This document shows positions 1 to 8,000 of a stretch of 64,000 nt of DNA, in pieces. Below the pieces are notes generated by a model, which had not been told where the DNA came from, ran no database searches, and saw only the letters and a list, made by a program, of their open reading frames with translations. Source of the DNA: Lumbricus terrestris (taxonomy: Eukaryota; Annelida; Clitellata; Crassiclitellata; Lumbricidae); contig OX457052.1 in NCBI GenBank assembly GCA_949752735.1, positions 32,858,344 through 32,922,343 on the forward strand. The letters run 5' to 3'. A program made the position numbers and the translations under genes. Within the stretch, counting starts at the first letter, position 1, and the number at the start of each line of letters is the position of its first letter.

Positions 1-49
1 GATGATGATTATCGGGATAATAATAAGACAATTTAAATAACTGCCAAGG

Positions 50-85
50 AAAAGGCGCTATATAATTATAAGTTTAATAAAATAA
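50..85 (+). repeat. LINE/SINE 3' tail fragment
   Basis: The words GGCGCTATATAATT match the 3' terminus shared by the LINE and SINE families elsewhere in this window (for example near 22640-22690 and 53735-53752). Only the tail is visible at the left edge, so the element type cannot be decided. Confidence 0.35.
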
Positions 86-205
86 GTCAAATGTTCTGAT
101 GTCATGAGAAAAGCAAAAAAGATAGTTCTCAAAAAATAAAGGATAGAAAGGATTGACTGTCCTTTCAACTGAAACAAAGTAGAGAAGAAGTTAAATTGTG
201 CTCAC

Positions 206-373
206 CAGGCATAACAATGCAGTTGGTCAGAGTTCCACTTGGATTTACGCACTGAGGAATGACAGCCACATGGACACTGTTCGGTCCAGCAGCTACCATA
301 ATGCAGTCGTTGTATTGCTTGTTATTGTACAGGAACGGTAGACTGCAACCATTCTGATCGATGCGCACAGTTG
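206..373 (-). CDS. Internal exon, fibronectin type II-like domain
   Basis: This is a 168-nt minus-strand exon. The 3' end has a strong donor (CCTG|GTGAGC, intron from 205) and the likely acceptor is TTTTATGATAATTACAACAATAG, giving a symmetric phase 1-1 exon as expected for an extracellular module. The peptide has the start of an FN2 fold: NGCSLPFLYNNKQYNDC, resembling the family pattern C-x-FPF-x-Y-...-Y-x-x-C, then two more cysteines. The usual W-C pair after the second cysteine is absent, so it is a diverged member or a related fold. It lies on the same strand and downstream of the signal-peptide/PAN exon at 1986-2300. That exon ends in phase 0, so either another exon lies between them or the alternative acceptor ...GATCAG|AATGG (phase 0) is used. 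The gene continues left of the window. FN2 modules bind collagen or carbohydrate ligands in known families; the role here is unknown. Confidence 0.55.
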
Positions 374-414
374 CTATTGTTGTAATTATCATAAAAGAAC
401 AATTCATTGAATGG

Positions 415-608
415 CAGGGCTTTTTAACGTGCATTTGTACACAAATTGTGCAGTTCTAAATGGATCTGTGCAGTTGTAGATGCACTTCTGTGTAGTCAAA
501 GCTTGTTTTAAAATGTCATTTTCCTCCGATTGGGAGTAATTTACCATGGAGGATGGGACAGGAAAGAAGAGGTTGTGCAGTTCTTAAAATTTATTAAAAA
601 CAGCCCTG
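415..608. mobile_element. hAT-type MITE, family A copy 1
   Basis: A 194-bp element starting CAGGGCTTTTTAA and ending TTAAAAACAGCCCTG, that is, with imperfect terminal inverted repeats. It is flanked by an exact 8-bp target duplication TTGAATGG at 407-414 and 609-616, diagnostic of hAT-superfamily insertion. It has no coding capacity. It sits in the intron 41 bp upstream of the FN2-like exon. The interior contains GTGCATTTGTACACAAATTGTGCAG, shared with three other copies in the window. Confidence 0.9.
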
Positions 609-616
609 TTGAATGG

Positions 617-1524
617 TATTGTTATATCATAAAAGATGAATTCACTGAATGGTGATAGACTGGCCAATGCTTAGAGATAAATAGATAAGGACATCTTTGT
701 ACCGCGTATCATAAGTGAACAATAACTGATTTATTGATACGATCCTGGCACATGCGGGTAAATTAAGGCACATTGTTCCATGTTTAAGGACTGCCATGTC
801 TCAATCCAGGTCCTTGCCTGCTAGACATTTCTCTATGGAAAGGTTTCCTTTTGTTCGCTTCACAATTTTTTCTAATAGTGTTTCCTCATTTTTCCCTCAC
901 ATAAAATTCTGCCATTTTCTCGCGGTCTCTCTGTCTGGATGCTCTTCTGAATGGCCTACGTTGAGAGACGTGATTCGTACAATACAATACAATACAATAC
1001 AATACAATACGAAGCTAGGTTTATTGCTGGAATAATGATCGTGAAATAAAATTAAAATCTTTCTAGGCTTCGACTGAAACGTTGCAAATAAAACGGCATA
1101 ACAAAACGAAAGCCAATAATTCTATGAGAATTGGATTAATAACAGTTACTATCCGCCGCTGAATGAAGACTTTGAAAATGAAACAGTAGCCTAATTATGT
1201 GCCGAAAAGTTATTTTGTTGTTGTTTCGTTTCAAGTAATAAGCTTAGACCTACCAAGAGGCAGTGGTCCTCGAAACGCATAAATATTCTGTAAAAACATA
1301 CATTGCTAATCAGATTGGATGATCGAATTACTTTGAAACACTTATGATATTTTTAGCTTAAGCATAAAGTCAACTGATTTAATTCAATGTGCTAAGCATT
1401 CTTCTCAATGGCCAAACGCTCATTTTATCTTAACAAAAGATGGCAACTCCGTCTTGCATCAAAACTCTTTAAGCTTTAAATAACCTAACAATGCTCATAC
1501 TAAACCGTGAATGCGGAAATATTC
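617..1524. other. Intronic, no gene seen
   Basis: Unique AT-rich DNA inside the intron between the PAN-like and FN2-like exons. The only structure is a short AATAC pentanucleotide array at about 978-1010. No splice-flanked reading frame was convincing here, although a small phase 0-to-1 exon could be hidden. Confidence 0.5.
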
Positions 1525-1716
1525 CAGGTTTTTTTAACGTGCAGTTGTACACAAAATGTGCCGGTTCTAAATGGATTTGTGCTGTTGTAGAAGCACTTCT
1601 GTACAGTTAAAGCTAGCAAAAAGGGTATTGTCCTCCCATTGTAAGTAATTTACCATGGAAGATGGGAAAGAAAAGAAGAAGTTGTGCAGTTCTAAAAATT
1701 TCTTTAAAACGCCCCT
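1525..1716. mobile_element. hAT-type MITE, family A copy 2
   Basis: A 192-bp copy, recognised by the internal block GTGCAGTTGTACACAAAATG and by eroded termini (CAGGTTTTTTTAACG on the left, TTTAAAACGCCCCT on the right). The flanks AAATATTC and AAATATAA share six of eight bases and are probably a decayed target duplication, so this copy is older than copies 1 and 4. It lies in the same intron as copy 1. Confidence 0.75.
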
Positions 1717-1985
1717 AAATATAAGAAAATTAATATTCTTTTGAGCCCGGGTGACTATCACATCAATCGCGTTTTAAAAAACCGCTTCATCAGTTGGCCT
1801 ACACTTTCATTTTACGAGATATTAGGCTATAACTTTAGTGAACGACCGCTACCCTACGCCACAAAAATATCAAAATAGGACCTATTGCATGCAATATTTT
1901 CGAAATTACGATTGCGGCTCAGATTTGCTTTGCACAAAATCACCAGCGAATCCTCCTGATCACAATCAAACAATAAAATACATAC

Positions 1986-2300
1986 CCCCATAAATTTGCA
2001 GTCTGCTGTTGGAAGCAGTCTATCCGGGGTCGACTTGTACAGACGACATATCCTTGCGTTCTTAAGATAGCTGTAGTAGATGCAATTCTCGTGGAGCCTG
2101 CATCGTCGAGCGCAGTCCAGTTGGGATCGAACTGATCCAACGGCGATGGAATCCCAATATGACCCAACGGGACATTGACCAACACCTTGGACCGTCAACG
2201 CAAAGTCTGCCGAGATTACCGAATGACCATGCGTCGCGTCGTACACGAAAAACTTCGCTATGGCTACAAGTATGAAGACGACTTCGGAATTTGAAGCCAT
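1986..2300 (-). CDS. First coding exon: signal peptide plus PAN/apple-like domain
   Basis: The start ATG at 2300-2298 opens a 105-residue exon ending at a donor ATGGGG|GTATGT (phase 0). Residues 1 to about 27 form a signal peptide (hydrophobic core VVFILVAIAKFFV). Residues about 43-105 carry a cysteine pattern typical of PAN/apple domains: C-P-x-G-S-Y, then L-D-C-A-R-R-C-R-L-H-E-N-C, then a C-R-L-Y strand and a final C-K. PAN domains bind protein or carbohydrate ligands at the cell surface or in secreted proteins. The downstream partner is probably the FN2-like exon at 206-373. The rest of the protein is outside the window, so it cannot be said whether it is secreted or membrane bound. The initiator is supported by the signal peptide directly following it. 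No TATA box was convincing upstream. Confidence 0.7.
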
Positions 2301-3814
2301 GCTTCCAAACGGTTGCTACGGATACAATCGGATGCGTTGAATGCGTTGCTGCGACTGTTGGGCGTTTCAAAGTGAATAAGAAACAGTTGTTGCTACGTTC
2401 TGGTGACGAGATCTGACAACGGTAACGTTGCTAACCGTGATTTCAACATCTGCCAACTTTTTCTATGCTAACTATACTGATAAAGAGACGTGTTGTCTCG
2501 GATTAACACTTTTGAAGTTAGTTTGAACAGTTCTCGCCGTTCCTATGACCTAAGACAGCTTTAATTTTAGAGTCGCACGTTTATGCCTCGGCGCCTTGTA
2601 ATGCTTGCGCACGCATCAATATCTTATTGACAACACGCATAGGCCTATACATCAACATAGGCCAATTTTGCATTGATGCAGGCGCGCCTAAAGCCGGGTC
2701 GGACATAAAACGATAGATCTATCTGTGCATTATACCGTATCCACAACAGCAGACTGATGACGTTATAAACACAATGGTTATAAATATTAGGAGCTTTGTC
2801 TAGAACGGTGTTTCTTATTTTCTTATTTTCTTTCTTTATTGCATTGCAAAAGCAACCACAGGAATGGTACAAACCACGACAGGAACACAGCAATCACTGC
2901 GCAGCTATAGTTAGCTATGTAAACGTTACGAGTTTATATCACCCTTCTTGGTCTTTCTTTGCCCTTTTCCACAGACGTTTGAAAACCATAATTATCTTTG
3001 ATTGCATTTAGTGATGTCAGGTCGGGAGTTTCTCTCAAAGTGGCTCTATATAAATTCACGATTACGATATTGATTACGATTACGATTACCGTGGCCTCTA
3101 GTACCTTATGCTCGTACCATCGCTTGGTTACAATGAGCCCATTTATTGATTAATTGATTTATCGATTGGTTGATTGATTGATTGATTTAATTATTTAATT
3201 ATTTAATGACTTATTGATTGATCATTCGATTTATTTATTCTTTTATTTATTTATTTATTTGTTTAATTGAAACAAATTGAATTGAATTGAATACAATTGA
3301 AATAATAATGAAGACGAAAGTAGACCGGAATTTTATGCGTCTCGCTTCTTTAAAAGAACCCGAGATTGACCGTCTATAGGCATATGATCTAGACCTGGGT
3401 TCGAGGGACAAATATTTGCTCAACTTCCGTTGCCATCCGCCAGAAGCGAAGACATCAACAACAATTCCGTTTCAGTCGCACGTCATTGTTTGGCTTAGAT
3501 TGTAACACAGATTAACGTTTGAGTGGCTCTAATCGACTGTCATTATCATCCGAAACAACACTCACTCTGGTAATAATAATAATTGCATCTGAAATCGTCA
3601 CTCTCACCGTCTCACGTCCAGACCATCACCTCTTCGGAGTGCGCGTATATCGATAACAATTCAAGTGATCTGCTACCGCTTTGTTATGAAATAGCGCTAG
3701 CGATATAAATATAATTAGGCATATTATTCTCAACACGGTTTGATCGGCAATGCAAATAATTATGTGAGTCAACAGTCTTGTAGCGATAGCGACAACTCCT
3801 CAGTGCAAGACAAA
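2301..3814. other. Upstream intergenic region with simple-sequence DNA
   Basis: The 5' flank of the PAN-like gene. It holds a LINE-type tail at about 3040-3105 (CTATATAAATTCACGATTACG followed by GATTAC repeats) and a degenerate GATT/ATTT array at 3145-3300. I see no further gene. A short frame at 3740-3976 reads through a LINE fragment and is not believed to be coding. Confidence 0.45.
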
Positions 3815-3885
3815 AGCGATTTACTATTTCTCTTTGGCTTTCAAGCTCCATCTCTTCTGGACATGGGCGCCAGCAGAAATTTTTG
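3815..3885 (+). mobile_element. LINE 3'-end relic
   Basis: The stretch TTACTATTTCTCTTTGGCTTTC is nearly identical to the end of the LINE reading frame at about 19128-19150 (residues THYFSLAF). It is therefore a fragment of the same family, lying just upstream of the Gypsy insertion. Confidence 0.55.
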
Positions 3886-3966
3886 CAGGAGGGGGCAAAG
3901 AATGGTCACGGTAAAAAAATTTGGTGGCAAGAGCTTGACAACTGCAAGGCAGAAAATAAAGAACAT

Positions 3967-4522
3967 TGTGAGCTAATTTTGTATAGTCTATGTGGTCAGT
4001 TGATGTTTAGGCGTACGAATAGACCAGCTCAAGGTCAGCGTCTAGACAGTTAGGCCTGCAGGTGACAGACTGGCGGGAAAGTTGGCGCGGCTCGGCCGAC
4101 CGTCGCCGGAGAGCGCGAGAGAGAGAGGGATAGGCAGACAGACAGACGGACAGATAGAAGGACAGAGCGGCAAGGGGAAGAGTGTACGTCTAGACAGTGA
4201 GTTAAGTTGTAGAAGAAGGAGTTGGTAGTAGAGAGTAGAAGACGTTTTAGAGAACAGTGGAGTTAGATAATAATAGTTGCGTTGCTGTCGTTGAATTCAA
4301 GCGTTTGTCGTCGTTGATCCTTTGTTGTGTTATTTGCGTTGTTATGAAGAAAGAAGAAAATACCAGAAACGGAGCTTTGTTGTAATTGAACAAGTTAAGA
4401 ACTTTAGAAACTTATACACTAGCTTTAGATACCGAAATACAGTGACTAGGTTAGGCGTAGGCTGCGCTACTGAACACTAAAGAAAAAGGAAGAAAACTTT
4501 GAAGGTCAATTGAAGGTTGACA
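3967..4522 (+). repeat. 5' LTR of the Gmr1-type element
   Basis: 556 bp, beginning TGTGAGC and ending GGTTGACA (TG...CA termini). I found no difference from the 3' LTR when reading both. It includes a GA/CAGA-rich stretch near 4115-4165. Confidence 0.95.
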
Positions 4523-4525
4523 TTT

Positions 4526-4542
4526 TGGTGGCAGCGGTGGGA
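4526..4542 (+). promoter_or_regulatory. Primer-binding site, tRNA-Leu type
   Basis: TGGTGGCAGCGGTGGGA lies three bases after the 5' LTR and is complementary to the 3' end of animal tRNA-Leu (CCACCGCTGCCA plus CCA), as I know that tRNA. It is the expected minus-strand primer site. Confidence 0.75.
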
Positions 4543-4577
4543 TACTGAATTCAAGCAAAGGACGTTGGGATAGCGAA

Positions 4578-4840
4578 CTCATTTGGAGGAATATTTTCAA
4601 TCGGAGGAATATTTTCAATCGGAGGAATATTTTCAATTGGAGGAATATTTTCATTTGGAGGAATATTTTCATTTGGAGGAATATTTTCAAATGGAGGAAT
4701 ATTTTCAATTGGAGGAATATTTTCAATTGGAGGAATATTTTCATTTGGAGGAATATTTTCAATTCGAGGAATATTTTCAATTGGAGGAATATTTTCAGTC
4801 GGAGGAATATTTTCAATTGGAGGAATATTTACGATTGGAG
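4578..4840 (+). repeat. 18-bp minisatellite in the element leader
   Basis: About 14 copies of an 18-bp unit (consensus GGAGGAATATTTTCAATT with variants) lie between the primer-binding site and the gag start. Because the unit is a multiple of three it is open in several frames (EEYFQL on the plus strand), but it is out of the gag frame and ends before the gag ATG, so translation is not implied. Confidence 0.9.
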
Positions 4841-5031
4841 ACGCATTTCGGAGTCTGGTGAGAAGATACAACGGGCATACGAATAATATTACGACAACGC
4901 AACGCCAGAGAGAGGTATACAAAACTTGCTTGTTTACCCGAGGAGCCATAAGAATTAAAGTCAGCCAATCACAGATATTCATAGCCACTCCCTTGATTTC
5001 TTCACGGTAATCACTGAAGTAAAGAAGAAAG

Positions 5032-8000
5032 ATGGAGAAACTTACAGAACAAAAGCAAGCCAGTATAAAGAAGATGTCTTCTGATCGATTAATAAAGTTA
5101 TTAATTGAAGAGGGTCTAGACGTAGAAGAAGTCGAAGAGATGTCTAGAGAAAATTTGATGGGAGCATTAGCAGAGGTTTGGCTTAAAAAGGAAGCTGAAG
5201 AGAAAGGTGCTGTGGGTGGTGTTGAGGAGAAACCAATTGAAAAGCCTCAGCCACCGATGTCTATGGAGGCGTTGATGCAATTTATGATGATGAGGGAGGA
5301 GCAACGCAGACAAGAAGAAAAAGAACGGAAACAAGAAGAGAAAGAGAAAGAGGAACAAAGGAGACAACAGGAGAACGAGAAAGAAGAACAACGTAGACAA
5401 GAAGAGAAAGAGAAAGAGGAGAAACGGAGACAGGAGGAGAAAGAGAAAGAGGAGCAGCGGAGACAGGAAGAGAAAGAACGAAAACAAGAAGAGAAAGAGA
5501 AAGAGGAGAAACGGAGACAAGAAGATAAAGAGAAAGAGGAGAAACGGAGACAAGAAGATAAAGAGAAAGAGGAGAAACGGAGACAGGAGGAGAAAGAACG
5601 GATACAAGAGCAGATTGAACGAACAGAAAAGCTTCGACTGGAGGAAAAAGCAAGAGCAGAACAAGCAGAAAGGATGAGACAACAAGAGATTGAGATGCAG
5701 AAGCAGCAGTTCCAGCTTCAGCTAGAACAACTGAAAAGAGATCGTGACGAAGCTGAACGAAGAAGAATGGAATTGATGATAGAATACGAGAGAGCAAGAA
5801 AAAGTGATGAAGAAATACGAAAACAACAGATGGAAGAGCAAAAGATTCGTGAGGAAGACAAAGAAGCCATGCGTTTGGCAGAATTACAAAGAGCCGAAGA
5901 GATTCGACAGGAAGAATTAAAAATGGAGAAAGAAAATTTGGAAAAAGCGGAAAGAGAAAGGGAAGAACAATTAGAATTAGAACAAAAGAAAATCGCTCTT
6001 AAGGAAGCTCAACTCCGAGAAATGGCTATTGAAAAGGAGGAACGCAGAAAACAGTTAGAATTGTTGCAGCAAAAGATAGAACAAGAAGAACTGCGTAGGG
6101 TAGAAGATCAAAATAGACTGAGGGAACGAAATGAAGACGAAAGAAGAAGCCGTGAGGAGTCAGAACGAAACAGGATCAGAGAAAGTGAGACAATGGTGTC
6201 CAAGATTAAAAGGATAGGTGATGCAATGAAACACGTATTGCCTAAGATGCCATATGATATGATGGAGGTGCCATTATATTTTGAGACAGTTGAGAATGCA
6301 TTCAACAGTTTTACGGTGGAAAAGCAGTTTTGGGTCAAATTGCTGTTACCACTAATGACGCCTAGAGCAAGAACGGTGTTGAACCGATTGTCTTTCGATG
6401 ATCTGGATGATTACGACATAGTGAAAGAACATTTACTGAAAGAATTCAAATTGACAGCGAGAGAATATCGATCACGATTTGGAGATGCGAGGAAAACGGC
6501 AGAAGAAACATACACGATGTTTACAGCAAGATTGAAGAATCTGTTGAACTATTATGTCAGAAGTAGGCGAGTGGGCAAAAGCTACGAGAAGTTATTTGAT
6601 CTGTTAGTGGCGGATAAATTGAAAGAATGTCTACCACCGGGTCCACTACAGTTCGTACTAGCAAAAGAGGGTACTGAATGCTTTGAAGCTAGTAATGTTG
6701 CAGAACTCGCAGACGTACACGTGAACAATCGAATTGGTCTAATGTTTCAAGACAAACCGAAATATGAAGCATGGGGAAATAGTTCGAAGCAACCCAGGTG
6801 GAATAGTAATAACAAAGAAACAGGAAACCAAGCCAGAAATAACGAAGCAAGGAATGATGGTGCTACTGGAAGACAGTTTGGTCAAGATAGAAGAGAAGCA
6901 ACGGGTGACAGACAAATGTACAGTCGAATTCCAGTGATGGGACGCCAAAGAGAAAACAATACAGCGTACAATTACAGGCGGGAGAGCACTGAACAGAGAG
7001 GGATTGTTAAGAAACGTTGCCATAATTGTCAGTCAGACCGACATCTGATAAAGGATTGCAAAGTACCACCCAGAATGACAAATCTGAGAAATAGATTTAC
7101 TCGAAGTGCAGAAAATCTCAGAGTAAATCAGATACAAGTAATGAATGCACCGAATCAGTCTGAAGAACAAGACAACCGCGAAACGGAAGTGAAGTCAGTG
7201 ATGAAGTGCACGCCTCAATTTGCTATACAGAGAGAAATAGTAAATTCTGCTCCAATTAAAGATACTGGTCGAGAAACAGAAAGCAAAGATGAGTGTCAAC
7301 GTACGAAGAAGTCTTTACTGCAACATGTCAATGTAGAGATACGTGGAAATGATGATAGTTGTCATCCCGTGCAAGTCAGAGCGCTCATCGACTCTGGTAC
7401 TGAGATTCCAGTAATCAATGAGGAATTATTGAAAGGAGCGACAGTGGAAGAAATTGGCAGAGTACATTTGCAATGTGTGGCTGGAGAACCCATTCCAGCT
7501 AAGTTGGTGAAAATCGAAGTGCGGATGAGTTGTCATAACGAAGGAGGAGATTTGAAAGACAAGGGAGTAAATATCGCGCCATATTTAACCTTGGTGTGTG
7601 CCAGCATTCCGGCAGTCTTGTGCAAAGATAACAAAGAAAAGTTCTTGCTGCATCCCGAGATAATCGCAGAACTGAAAGAGGTTCCACCAGTGAGTGTATT
7701 ACAAGGAGAATTGCAAGCGAATGTGACTACAAGAGCACAGAGTCGGAGAAGAGAAGTGGAAGAAGGAGAAGAGGAAAAGTCAAATGAAAGTTTGCTAGAG
7801 GAGGACACAGAAAGCGATGATGAACAAAGCGTTCAAGAAGAAGAAGAAGGAATAACATCCGGAAACAATGAAATTGAAGAAGAGATGGTTGCATGTGAAC
7901 GTGATAATGATGATGATTCTGAGAGTGATGGTGAAATAGACACGAGTATGAGGGATTTGTTTGCCGAGAATACGAGTGATGAAAGACAATTGGCAGACGC

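Noticed and set aside
3740..3976. 78-codon plus-strand frame just before the 5' LTR
   Set aside because: It reads through a LINE relic and into the LTR, and has no independent support.
4451..4988. Repeat proteins such as EEYFQL or NIPPIE in the 18-bp minisatellite
   Set aside because: The array lies in the untranslated leader of the LTR element, out of frame with gag, and is open on both strands.
5167..5797. Leu/Ser/Phe-rich minus-strand frames beneath the Gag coiled coil
   Set aside because: Antisense of GAA/GAG/AGA codons in the retrotransposon polyprotein.
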